Shown here: in pieces, positions 21,843 to 32,470 of the stretch
Position numbering within the stretch: the stretch's first letter is position 1
Layout: the number at the start of each line of letters is the position of its first letter
DNA from: Caprella mutica
Taxonomy: Eukaryota > Arthropoda > Malacostraca > Amphipoda > Caprellidae
DNA length: 64,000 bases
Assembly: GCA_947561585.1 (NCBI GenBank)
Contig: CANNZV010001171.1
Location: forward strand, 1-64,000
Direction of reading: 5' to 3'
Position numbers and translations under genes: made by a program
The notes under the pieces: generated by a model
What the model was told of the DNA's origin: nothing
Databases searched by the model: none
Seen by the model: only the letters and a program-made list of their open reading frames with translations

Positions 21843-22010
21843 AAATATAGCAATACAGTTTGGCAAAAACTGCTGTCTGAAAAACATCGCTAAATAGAGA
21901 GAGAATAGATATTGGTCTATAATTACCGACATAATACTTCTCACCAACTTTGTATATGTGAATTACATCGGCTATTATAGGACAGTCAGGGAACATACCT
22001 GGGATCAATC
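21843..22010 (-). pseudogene. LINE reverse transcriptase pseudogene, segment 1 (RT start)
   Basis: Minus strand from 22,010 down: PGMFPDCPIIADVIHIYKVG, then YVGNYRPISILSLFSDVFQ, then FAKLYCYI. This is the conserved beginning of CR1/Jockey-type reverse transcriptases (GxFPDxxKxAxVxPIYKxGDxxxxxNYRPISxLSxxSKxxE). Upstream sequence (22,011-22,080) has only degraded matches in shifting frames, and no endonuclease domain is recognised further up. With the three other segments it makes one copy reading from about 22,010 to 16,541, interrupted by three transposable elements. Confidence 0.85.
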
Positions 22011-23286
22011 ATGCATCTATTAGGTAATTCGAAAATTACAGAGATGGTGCTTCAAAATACGAACTGATAGATTATCAAATTACAATTTAGATCATTCAAA
22101 TAATTCATAACATTTTTAGTATCGACATGTGTAACTAGATAGATGTACTGCCTGGTCAGTACAATAATTCGGTGTGCTGACCAGGCAGACAAAAATACAG
22201 TCTACATCGAATGCGGGAGACACACACTATAATGTTTTCCCTACATTCACTAAAAATAATTATAAGCCTGAGCAATAATCTCATGACTGATGTAATGTAG
22301 CGCGTCTATAATAAACCCACAAATAATTGTTCTATAACCATCATAAGAATATCTCAGAATGCCATTTATACATTTCCAAGACTTCTTCTTTTCAGTACTG
22401 CAATCATTAAATTACATCGGTAGTAATTATTCCTACAATTCAAAATTAGTTTACTAACATGGTTCCTAAAGCGTTTATAGAAAACCTCAGGACATCTAAA
22501 TATCTAGGAATCTAGAGTCCTATTCAGACTCTTAATATCTGTTCCTATCTTTACAGACATACTCTCTACATCTTCGCAGTGACGCCTCACCCATTGATCG
22601 AACTACTTACAAGGGGTAGGACTTCCTTTTTAGCACTTCTTTGGTACTCATTATTAAGGCACACACCCCCACACTTCACGACTGTTAGAATGATAAATTT
22701 ATCATATCGGATTATTTAATCCGATAATTATATTTTGCAAACGTTAATATTGAAAATTAATATAGGAAGACAAAATCGATAAACAAAACAAAACCTCCAT
22801 AATACCATTTGTATATTTTTCTTTAATAACTTCATAAATATTATTCAATATTAAACCATACATAATGTAATGTCCTTGATATGCAAAAGCCTTTGTAATT
22901 TAATGTATATTTACCCTCAGCACTGATCCCTCTTTATAATCAGATTTCTTTGCTCTAATATCACTTACATCACTGTCAGATCTTCGGCAGTTTCCAAATT
23001 GAAAATGACTTGGGAGATTATTATAATCATCTCCAGAGTCCTTTGGCGTTTCGATGATAATCTCAAGATAATTAATTATTAATCAGTGTTTGTTGATTGG
23101 AAGTTGATCAAATTGGGATTTTTTTGATATTTTACAATATTGTGATGATATATGAATTGTTGCAGGAAGTTATTAATTAATAGTAAACATTTTTAGACCT
23201 GAGATTTTACGCTAATAATAAGCAATGGTTTCATATTTACGTTTTCGAATGATTATTCAGTTGATTATTACCAGTTAATTATGGTA
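22011..23286. other. AT-rich spacer with two hairpin palindromes
   Basis: No gene recognised. Two clear inverted repeats occur. CTGCCTGGTCAG (22148-22159) pairs perfectly with 22177-22188 around a 17-nt loop. TATCGGATTA (22705-22714) pairs perfectly with TAATCCGATA (22717-22726) around two bases, with the 12-bp palindrome GATAAATTTATC just before it (22692-22703). Confidence 0.5.
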
Positions 23287-23623
23287 AGTTACTTAATATC
23301 AGTTCCATATTAGTTACTTATTATTAGTTCCATATTAGTTACTTATTATTAGTTCCATATTAGTTACTTATTATTAGTTCCCTATTAGTTACTTATTATC
23401 AGTTCCATATTAGTTACTTATTATTAGTTCCCTATTAGTTACTTATTATTAGTTCCCTATTAGTTACTTATTATCAGTTCCATATTAGTTACTTATTATT
23501 AGTTCCCTATTAGTTACTTATTATCAGTTCCATATTAGTTACTTATTATCAGTTCCATATTAGTTACTTATTATTAGTTCCATATTAGTTACTTATTATT
23601 AGTTCCATATTAGTTACTTATTA
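23287..23623. repeat. 25-bp minisatellite
   Basis: About 13 copies of a 25-bp unit reading AGTTACTTATTATTAGTTCC then ATATT. Two variable positions (TATTAG/TATCAG and CCATATT/CCCTATT) give different unit types in mixed order. Confidence 0.92.
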
Positions 23624-23902
23624 ATGTCGTATAAGACATTAAATTGCATGTAAATTTATGTCATATTTATTAAGGTAGAATAACAATAGAATTGATAAAG
23701 ATTTTCAGGAGGGTAATATAAATCTCAAATTTAAAATCATTATAAGTTCAAACTTAATACATTCAATGTTAATATTTTAATAAACCTCTTAGAAATATAA
23801 ATATTTTGTTGAGTATAATTCTTTTCAATCAAATAAAGGTTTCATTTCACTTAATTAAAGACAATCAAGAACCCTCTTCATATCTTCCTCAATGGGTAAG
23901 AT

Positions 23903-24466
23903 GGTGACCGGACAACTCGCCGCTGGACAATTCGCCGCGGACAATTCACCATGAGGACAACTCGCCGCTAGGACAATTCGCCGCCGAAACAACTCGCAGC
24001 GTGATATATGTTTTACCACCGTATACACCATTTACTTATAAAAATATTTAAATATAAGGTGCGTGTTGTAAATTAATTAGAAGTAATTTACTAAAAATAA
24101 TTTGCTATTGGAAAAATTTCCTTTTTACGTCAATTAGAATGCCCTTCGTTTCAAAGCAGAACTTAAATGCTTCTAATTTTATATTAATGGCTCTAATATT
24201 TTTTGCGACCTGAAATAATCTCGCAGATATAACAAAAGAAACTAAATAATTGAAATAATAAAATTTGTCAAATTATTAGTGTTTCACGTCAGTATTGAGC
24301 GTATTGAAACAAATCATTGTTCATATTTATAATACTTTTAAGTATATGTAAGTGATGTATACGCCGACAAAACATAAATCACGTGGCAAGTTGTCCTAGC
24401 GGCGAATTGTCCTCACGGCGAGTTGTCCGGTGGCGAATTGTCCGGTGGCGAGTTGTCCTAGAACCG
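23903..24466. mobile_element. 564-bp TIR-subrepeat MITE, GGACAACTCGCCG type
   Basis: Begins GGTGACCGGACAACTCGCCG and ends GGCGAGTTGTCCTAGAACCG. The flanks GGTAAGAT (23895-23902) and GCTAAGAT (24467-24474) match at 7 of 8 bases. The left arm has six copies of a GGACAACTCGCCGCn / GGACAATTCGCCGCn motif (23,910-24,000); the right arm has five inverted copies (24,385-24,458). The interior of about 380 bp is AT-rich with no coding capacity. The termini are those of the elements at 10,973 and 20,060, while the arm motif is different. Confidence 0.88.
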
Positions 24467-24474
24467 GCTAAGAT

Positions 24475-25225
24475 ATAGTGATTAAAGGTTTTGAAATATC
24501 ATTGGTATGAATCCAATGAGTTTCTGGGATCAATATTTCACTCCTTGAAAATAATAATAATATAAATGTCCTTGAATTTTAAAGGTCTTCTCCAGGCTCC
24601 GAGAAAAAAATGAGTTTATAACATAATATTATAGAACTAAGGTTTACAATCATTATTCTGCAAACCGCATACAATTCGGTTCAATATATATTTCATAATT
24701 TGTTTTTAAAGTTTTTTAATACTCTGTGAGCAACAGTTGAGCGAATCACTAATCTGATGCTCAAGAAGAAGATTGTACACTCTTTATTTTGATTACAAAT
24801 TTTAATTTTATAAACAAACCATGCGTTTTAAGCCTTTATTTAAATTATTTTAGATATTAAATGTTTCCTAAAGTATATAAACGTTTCTATTATAAGTTCA
24901 TTCAATTTTATACCTTTACACGAATATTAAATGGATTTATCAAACCTAATACCTAGTTGACAATCAAAACAAATGGTGTACATTCTTTTTCTTCAGGCTG
25001 AAAATTTCTTAAATTAGTAAGTCGGAAGTAAAATAGGTTTTGTAGAGTTTTGATAATAAAAATCTTTAAAAGCATATAAAATTAAAAATATGCTACCAAA
25101 TTCGATGCGGTTTGCAGCAAAATGATAAGAAACATTAGCCTCGTTAAATAAAGCAATAAAAATATTTGCTTGGACCTTTAAAATTGATAAGAAACATGAA
25201 GCTACTAAAACACTCACACTAGAAA
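24475..25225. other. AT-rich spacer, nothing recognised
   Basis: A 67-codon minus-strand frame (25,014-25,217) has no recognisable domain. No other feature seen. Confidence 0.45.
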
Positions 25226-25426
25226 TACATATAAGACAATACTCCCCACAACATGAAACCCCAAAATTCTAGGAGTCACCTTCGATCCAAAACTCACAGC
25301 ACATACAAAACACTACACAAAAAGCCAAACACACACTCAAAATAATTAAAGCATTAACATCCACACACTGGGGCAAATCCAAAGAAACACTGAAGCAGGG
25401 CATACGAAGTTATCTACCCAAAAGGT
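25226..25426 (+). pseudogene. A/C-rich LINE reverse transcriptase fragment A
   Basis: Plus strand. It encodes TPKILGVTFDPKLTAHTKH, then after a frame change AKHTLKIIKALTSTHWGKSK and ETL. This corresponds to the LGVTFDPxLTFxxHxxxxxxKAxxxLxxIKALxGxxWGxxKETL block of Jockey/I-type LINEs, located just after the reverse-transcriptase core. The composition is distinctive: C and A dominate and G and T are rare, as in the fragment at 27,442-28,390. It is a 5'- and 3'-truncated, frameshifted remnant. Confidence 0.75.
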
Positions 25427-26095
25427 AAATTATTAATTTGTTTTTTATGTTTTCCGTTTTAGGAGCGACACTGAATTAAATTTCTAGGGTAATTATTTTC
25501 ATAACCGATCAGTTTGTTTCAAGTTTGTGTGCCGGTGACATAATAAATTCTTACTCTCGTTATTAGTAATAGTTTTCTGGTGTGAAAGGTTCAATTGATT
25601 CAAGTGTTGTTGTTTAGAAGTGGAATCTGTAAAAAAAGAAGAATTAAGAAATAGAGGAGTTTTAATTATACTCTTAACAAAAGTTAAAAAGAAAAGTTTA
25701 TCCCGGATTGGTTGTAGTCTTTTAAGCTAGCCTATGTTCTGTTAAATTTGGATGTTGGTAGCTGTATGGTTCTTGTTTATGGGCTAGTGTGTGCATTGGA
25801 AGTATGTTTTAAATTGTATTAATTATTCTGTATTCACAGGCGATAATTTATAAGCTATTGTACTGACTTGGCTATAATTATCTACACAGAATTACATGGA
25901 AGTTATTTATTTGGCTCGTATTTGGTAATGCCCATTGGTCTTCATTTGTAGGGTATTCGTTCGTAATATATGTATATCGCTAGCCAGTAATTTTCATTTT
26001 TTATAAATGGACATTTTTAGAAATAATTTGCTAGATGTGTTATAGATTTCCTTCATATCACTTTTTAGGCCACCAAATGTGAGGCTGGAGCTGGA
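25427..26095. other. AT-rich spacer, nothing recognised
   Basis: No supported feature between LINE fragment A and the 28/29-bp array. Confidence 0.45.
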
Positions 26096-27098
26096 GTACT
26101 TTGTACCATAAACGGAGTTTACCTACCTTTTACCATAAAATGGAGTTTACCTACCTTGTACCATAAAATGGAGTTTACCTACCTTGTACCATAAAATGGA
26201 GTTTACCTACCTTGTACCATAAAATGGAGTTTACCTACCTTGTACCATAAAATGGAGTTTACCTATACCTTGTACCATAAAATGGAGTTTACCTATACCT
26301 TGTACCATAAAATGGAGTTTACCTACCTTGTACCATTACGGAGTTTACCTACCTTGTACCATTACGGAGTTTACCTACCTTGTACCATTATTGAAATCTA
26401 CCTATACCTTGTATTATAAGTGAAATCTACCTATACCTTGTATTATAAGTGAAATCTACCTATACCTTGTACTATAAGTGAAATCTACCTATACCTTGTA
26501 CCATAAGTGAAATCTACCTATACCTTGTATTATAAGTGAAATCTACCTATACCTTGTACTATAAGTGAAATCTACCAATACCTTGTATTATAAGTGAAAT
26601 CTACCTATACCTTGTACCATAAGTGAAATCTACCAATACCTTGTATTATAAGTGAAATCTACCTATACCTTGTACTATAAGTGAAATCTACCTATACCTT
26701 GTACTATAAGTGAAATCTACCTATACCTTGTACCATAAGTGAAATCTACCAATACCTTGTATTATAAGTGAAATCTACCTATACCTTGTACTATAAGTGA
26801 AATCTACCTATACCTTGTACTATAAGTGAAATCTACCTATACCTTGTACTATAAGTGAAATCTACCTATACCTTGTACTATAAGTGAAATCTACCTATAC
26901 CTTGTACTATAAGTGAAATCTACCTATACCTTGTACCATAAGTGAAATCTACCAATACCTTGTATTATAAGTGAAATCTACCTATACCTTGTACTATAAG
27001 TGAAATCTACCTATACCTTGTACTATAAGTGAAATCTACCTATACCTTGTACCATAAGTGAAATCTACCTATACCTTGTACTATAAGTGAAATCTTCC
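26096..27098. repeat. Two-phase 28/29-bp minisatellite
   Basis: The first part (26,096-26,390) repeats GGAGTTTACCTACCTTGTAC then CATAAAAT (28 bp, about 10 copies, including shortened CATTAC versions). The second part (26,391-27,098) repeats GTGAAATCTACCTATACC then TTGTACTATAA (29 bp, about 24 copies). Both share the TACCT...CTTGTAC core, so one unit evolved from the other, with intermediate units at the junction (26,330-26,400). Within the second part, CTATAA, CCATAA and ATTATAA subtypes recur in repeated order. Confidence 0.93.
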
Positions 27099-27435
27099 TT
27101 ATGTTATTGAACCTTTTTTTTTAGCACTAAGTGCCGTAAATGACCGACTGACTATCGACTGACTTCTGACTGATTTTGTATTTCTAAAATTTTAATTCAT
27201 TTCTTGGTTAATAAATATAAAACCTTTATCTGTATCCTATATATCTATATTTCTTCGATCTTGTTAAATGTACAAAGATTTAGTATGTTATTAGTTGTTC
27301 GCCAGTTAGTTATTTAATACATCAAGTTTATCGTATGTGTATTTTTTTTTTCACCTGAGTAACGTAGATCAGTGTTCACGCCCGCCATTCAGAGAGTTCC
27401 AGGAATAAAATTTATAAAAAAAATAAGATTGTTTG
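27099..27435. other. Spacer, nothing recognised
   Basis: AT-rich sequence without a recognised feature between the minisatellite and LINE fragment B. Confidence 0.45.
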
Positions 27436-28390
27436 GGTAACTCTCCCATCCCGCAACAACACTACTACATACATATGTACAAGACAATCACACGCCCTAT
27501 ATTAGAATACAGCAACACAGTTTGGTCCCCCATAACATCAAACGCAAACATTAACAAACTACAGACAATACAAAACACTGCACTCAGGACAGCCACTGGC
27601 TGCGCACAAGACACCAACATGCAACATCTACACGACAAAACACAAACACTACCACTCACAGAACACCTCAAACTACATGCATCTCAATGTAGACAAAAGA
27701 CACTAGATCCAGAACACCCTCTCCACCACCTAACCCAACTACCCACAACCCAAAGACACAAGAAACAAACCATACATGACAACAACAACAACTACAAAAT
27801 AAACATAGACACCACACCAGAAAACACAACCTTAGATACCATCAAACAAAATATGAAAACCATCCATACACAAATAGTAAGCTCATATCTCACACCAAAA
27901 ACCCAAAACAAAATACTACAAGACCAAGCACTTGAAATAAACACAAACGAAAACACGCTACCCAGACACACACGCGAACAACTTGCTCAACTCAGAACAA
28001 AAAAATCCCCACTACTTTACAGCTACCTACACAAAATTTGACCAACACACACATCACCAAACTGTTCACACTGCAAAACACACACACGACACCATACACC
28101 TCTTCAACTGCCCCAATCTCCCAGCCTCTCTCACTCCACTGGAACTCTGGACTGACCCTGTGAGGGTGGCGCCCCTGATCGACGAGTGGGGTTCCTCCAG
28201 GGAATGTAGGTGGGAGGCGCAGCCCCAAACACCACACCACACACAAATCAAACGCTGGGGTGGGCGGTACCCTTCTCTACTGGCGGGGTGGCAGACCGCG
28301 AGAGCGGTGAGACGGACCCACTCCCAATGTCGGGAGTGGTTGTCATCATCAAGCTACATGGTCGCATATAGGAAATTTCCATCCTTGTAA
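27436..28390 (+). pseudogene. A/C-rich LINE ORF2 C-terminal fragment B
   Basis: A 200-codon frame starts in the reverse-transcriptase C-terminal region (MYKTITRPILEYSNTVWSP, then LQTIQNTALRTATGC). It continues with PLTEHLKLHASQ and TLPRHTREQLAQLR, and ends in-frame at TGA 28,039-28,041. Directly after the stop the same frame reads PNCSHCK, and after a frameshift near 28,085-28,095 the next frame reads HDTIHLFNCPNLPASLTPLELW. Together these give the C-x2-C...H-x4-C zinc-knuckle end typical of Jockey/I-type LINE ORF2 proteins. So this is the 3' end of an element with one stop and one frameshift. The following 28,150-28,350 is unusually GC-rich and probably its 3' untranslated region. Confidence 0.85.
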
Positions 28391-29175
28391 ATTCCACTCC
28401 TAAAAATTCAGTAAAGTATACATTTTGTCACTATATCGAAGCCATTCTGGAATCTCATTCTGACTGCTAACCTAACCTTGGATAATATTTAGTAATTATA
28501 CCGGGGTGGAATATACCAAATGGGATTTACCGGCTACTACATAATTGATTATACAAAATCTCAAAATAAAAGTTGTTTCCAATACATATATCATCACTTA
28601 CAGAATTTTCATTTATAATGGATGAATACTCTTTGGTGAAACAAGAGTCTTTATTTAGTTTCTATTTCCAGTTTTGGGAGATATCCGAATCGAACGACGT
28701 TTTTTTAATTAATTCGATAATCACTTTATATCAGTTTTGCCTCTCCCTCGTACTTCAAATGGCAAGTTACCTTATCGCTACAAGCAGATTTAGTAATTTA
28801 ATTTGGGTGTTCCGATATTGGCCAGATATAAAGGCTAGATATATAACTAATTATCTAGAGATTATTTATATCTTTTAATGCTAGGATCTGACTTCATTTC
28901 TGTATAATAAACTTGAATTAATCAGAATTTGATTCCACGAACTTTTAGCATATGTACCTGAACTAATATTGATTATTATCATTAATTTCTGATTTTATTT
29001 AACCTCGATAAACATTATACAACATATTATCAAACTAAGTAATGGTCGAAGTATTAATAAATCAGAAATAGAACAGGTTATTGAATTCGCTTTGTATTCT
29101 GTAGCACTACAATCATAAATATTATGAGGTAATGAGAAGGAATTTATTATTGTTCGAATAGAGATGAATATTTGA
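28391..29175. other. AT-rich spacer with one unrecognised ORF
   Basis: A 101-codon plus-strand frame (28,573-28,878) is rich in aromatic and hydrophobic residues but belongs to no family I recognise, and I do not call it a gene. Nothing else seen. Confidence 0.4.
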
Positions 29176-30304
29176 AATAAATCATTGTAGGCATATTTCA
29201 CAGATGATAAACAATCATTGTAGGCTACATTCATAGATTATAAACAATCATTGTAGGCTACATTCATAGATTATAAACAATCATTGTAGGCTACATTCAT
29301 AGATTATAAACAATCATTGTAGGCTACATTCACAGATGATAAACAATCATTGTAGGCTACATTCATAGATTATAAACAATCATTATAGGCTACATTCATA
29401 GATTATAAACAATCATTATAGGCTACATTCATAGATTATAAACAATCATTATAGGCTACATTCATAGATTATAAACAATCATTGTAGGCTACATTCACAG
29501 ATGATAAACAATCATTGTAGGCTACATTCATAGATTATAAACAATCATTATAGGCTACATTCATAGATTATAAACAATCATTGTAGGCTACATTCATAGA
29601 TTATAAACAATCATTGTAGGCTACATTCACAGATGATAAACAATCATTGTAGGCTACATTCATAGATTATAAACAATCATTATAGGCTACATTCATAGAT
29701 TATAAACAATCATTGTAGGCTACATTCACAGATTATAAACAATCATTATAGGCTACATTCATAGATTATAAACAATCATTGTAGGCTACATTCACAGATG
29801 ATAAACAATCATTGTAGGCTACATTCATAGATTATAAACAATCATTGTAGGCTACATTCACAGATGATAAACAATCATTGTAGGCTACATTCATAGATTA
29901 TAAACAATCATTGTAGGCTACATTCACAGATGATAAGCAATCACTGTAGACTACATTCACAGATGACAAACAATCACTGTAGGCTACATTCACAGATGAC
30001 AAACAATCACTGTAGGCTACATTCACAGATGACAAGCAATCACTGTAGGCTACATTCACAGATGATAAACAATCACTGTAGACTACATTCACAGATGACA
30101 AACAATCACTGTAGGCTACATTCACAGATGACAAACAATCACTGTAGGCTACATTCACAGATGACAAACAATCACTGTAGGCTACATTCACAGATGATAA
30201 ACAATCATTGTAGGCTACATTCACAGATGATAAACAATCACTGTAGGCTACATTCACAGATGATAAACAATCACTGTAGGCTACATTCACAGATGATAAA
30301 CAAT
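29176..30304. repeat. 33-bp minisatellite
   Basis: About 34 copies of a 33-bp unit reading AAACAATCATTGTAGGCTAC then ATTCATAGATTAT. The left two thirds mix ATAGATTAT and ACAGATGAT ends; the right third (from about 29,930) is a homogenised subfamily with CACTGTAGGC and CACAGATGAC. Since 33 is a multiple of three, it produces an artefactual repeat peptide (NVAYSDCLSSV) on the minus strand and one of NHCRLHSQM type on the plus strand. Confidence 0.95.
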
Positions 30305-31284
30305 ATAGTTCCTTTCAGCCAACTCGAATAGATTGAAATCCCAAGCTTCGAAAATGCCGTCGAGTGTAACAATGCTTGAAGTTTAGGAACAACTCCTGAT
30401 GTTGTATGTTTGTTTGATGTACATTTCAGGTAAAACATCACACGTGAGAGAGAGAGAGAGAGTCGAAATGGAAGGGATTAATGTGAGGCATCCAGGAACG
30501 TCTATTCGGGGACTCCAACGTAGATTTCTATTGGAGTATATACTCATAGTATTTTCACAAATTATATTTTGCATCCTATATATCCCCAAATATTGTTTCA
30601 CTGATGTAGAAAGTAAAAAATAAAGGATATTTGTGGTAGATAGATCCTTAATGATTTACTTAATTGAATATAAACGCTATACTGTATTAACTGAATAAGA
30701 CTTCTTTTATTATTGTTTATGCTGTCACAATTTTTCTAGGCTCAAATGTCTAGGGCCCAATTGCCTTTTGCTTCTAAGGAAAACACTTAATATGTAAGTT
30801 TGATCTTCAACTTCAATTTCCCATCGCAAAAAAATAAAATAATAAAAAAAATTCCAATAATAATAATAAAAAAAAGATCAGACAATACTTACACTGCGTA
30901 ATATCTATTCAAACCGATCTAAAGTTTAGTTACGGTAACTTGTTCATTCTAAAGTCTTCTCCCACCGTACGTTCAGAACTACACAGGGGAGATGGCGTAA
31001 CTTCTTGCGGAATCAGACATCTTTGTTCTCTCATCTTATCACTTCTAAGTTATTGGGCGAAATGTGGAGAGTTTCTGCCGTAGATAAAAGATTGGCAAAG
31101 TTAGCACACCAGAGATCTATAACGACTGTGTTCAAAAATGACGCCATCTTTGCAAACGATGAATTGAGGAATCTTTTGTTAACCATTTATGTCTTGAATT
31201 AATTTGTGCTTTAAAAAACGAGATTTTTATAAGATTATTGTAATATAAAGGCAAAGAAAAAATATTAAACTAAATGACGGGCAC
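30305..31284. other. Spacer with short (GA)n
   Basis: Contains a (GA)8-9 microsatellite at 30,446-30,462 and poly-A/AAT-rich sequence near 30,826-30,870. Small frames at 30,399-30,623 and 31,005-31,202 carry no recognisable domain. Confidence 0.45.
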
Positions 31285-31490
31285 TAATAGAGCGCATACC
31301 TTCACCACCGCATATAAATGACCTTGACCATCGAATAATACTTGAATTAGAAATGACCTTGACCTTTGACCCATTCGCTCCCAAAATGTAATCAATTGGT
31401 TCCTGGATGCTGACCAATTGACCGACAAAATTTCAGACAATTTGGTTGAATTTTAGTTTTGCGAATAACAAGTCAGTGCAGTCAGTTGAA
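31285..31490. repeat. Dispersed GACCTTGACC repeat, copy 2 (truncated)
   Basis: Shares with the copy at 4388-4969 the start (AGAGCGCATACCTTCACC versus AGAGAGCATACCTTCGCC), the GACCTTGACCTTTGACC and CGCTCCCAAAAT blocks, CAATTTGGTTGAAT, and the TTTTGCGAATAACAAG end. Only about one internal unit remains and the right terminus is missing. Confidence 0.75.
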
Positions 31491-31670
31491 TTGTTTTTAG
31501 CAGACTATGCGTCTTAGCTATAGAGTTCAGTTATAATCTTCTTCAGCTTCGAGGATTTCCTTGTTAAATGCAGCTTCTGTAGCTAGAAGTCTACGAAAGC
31601 TAGTGCAGAAGAGAGTAATATATATAGTCATGTTATTTTAACAATATCTTATTAATTGGAAAACAGTAGG
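31491..31670. other. Spacer, nothing recognised
   Basis: Unassigned sequence between the dispersed repeat and the hairpin MITE. Confidence 0.4.
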
Positions 31671-31859
31671 ACTCCTCTATAGTGAATAAAGAGTCTTGAG
31701 TAAGAGAACTACCCTCTATAGTGGAAAATATTTTCTTTAGTCTGCCATAAATGGCCATCATTTTTCTAAAACTGATGCTATTTATGGCAGACTAAAGAAA
31801 ATTGATCACTATAGAGGGTACATTCCTTATATAGAGCTTTACAATCACTATACAGGAGT
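31671..31859. mobile_element. Hairpin MITE (palindromic, mariner-like)
   Basis: Nearly the whole 189 bp is one inverted repeat. The inner arms 31,710-31,755 (TACCCTCTATAGTG ... TTTTCTTTAGTCTGCCATAA) pair with 31,775-31,820. The outer arms ACTCCTCTATAGTG (31,671-31,684) and CACTATACAGGAGT (31,846-31,859) repeat the same CTCTATAGTG motif. TA follows the right end and lies two or three bases from the left end, which fits a Tc1/mariner-type TA duplication but is not proof. Confidence 0.75.
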
Positions 31860-31995
31860 AATGATTAATTATAATGATTAAAGTCATTGATATTGAAAGA
31901 AAACTTACAACACCTTAATTAGCTCAATAAAATCGTGAAATACAATAATTAATTAAAATATATTTAATCTAAGTATAATTTCTTCATTGTTCTCA
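31860..31995. other. Spacer, nothing recognised
   Basis: AT-rich spacer between the hairpin MITE and the Helitron. Confidence 0.4.
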
Positions 31996-32268
31996 TCTAT
32001 ACTAATAATTTCCTTAGTGTGTTTGTTTATTTATTTATTTATTTGGTGTCCGCTTCTACACGACGGGTATTAAACATGAAGAATGTAACTATGATACGCA
32101 CGGGAATATATTGACTTGATATTTAAATTCCTTTGTTTTTATTCAATTTTTAAATGTTTTTATCAATGAAAAAAGTATCAGTTAATTTTAATTTACTAAA
32201 AAATAACTTAACAACGGGTGATGAATTACTGTTGGAAACCCGTTATTTTTAACGGGCAAATACACTAG
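31996..32268 (+). mobile_element. Complete 273-bp non-autonomous Helitron
   Basis: The 5' end is TCTATACTAATAATTTCC, preceded by A. The 3' end is CTAG, followed by T. About 8 bp upstream of the CTAG is a hairpin, ACCCGTTA/TAACGGGC-type, at 32,238-32,257. TC start, a subterminal hairpin, a CTRR end, and insertion between A and T without target duplication are the defining features of Helitrons. The body includes a (TTTA)n stretch (32,024-32,043) and no Rep/helicase frame. It looks complete at both ends, so it may be a fairly recent insertion. Confidence 0.85.
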
Positions 32269-32470
32269 TTTTAAATAAAATGGCTATATATTTCAATTAC
32301 ATAAAACAATTAGTATCAACAACTTCAATAATCATACAAACTTCTAAAGTGAATTTTATTACACTAACACAATCCCAACGAGAAAAAGAAACGAGTTTTC
32401 GAAACAAGAGAGCGTCAAATTTCCATATCTGGACACCATTACTCCCTCTTTTTGCTTTGTGTGCAATAAA

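Noticed and set aside
21612..21947. 111-codon minus-strand frame with KTARRKTVM repeats as a gene
   Set aside because: Produced by the subrepeats of the CTGGCAGTTTT element arm, fused with a short piece of the reverse-transcriptase relic.
25427..27435. A single 2-kb insertion splitting one A/C-rich LINE copy between fragments A and B
   Set aside because: The sequences at the two break points do not join into a continuous protein (A ends ...KETLKQGIRSYLP, B starts ...MYKTITRP, which overlap in function), so two different copies are equally likely. Not claimed.
27465..28251. Minus-strand frames opposite LINE fragment B
   Set aside because: They are shadows of the plus-strand reverse-transcriptase frame, which carries the conserved motifs.
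29898..30331. Repeat peptides (NVAYSDCLSSV; NHCRLHSQM) of about 130 residues on both strands
   Set aside because: The 33-bp unit length keeps frames open on both strands. No flanking non-repeat coding sequence.
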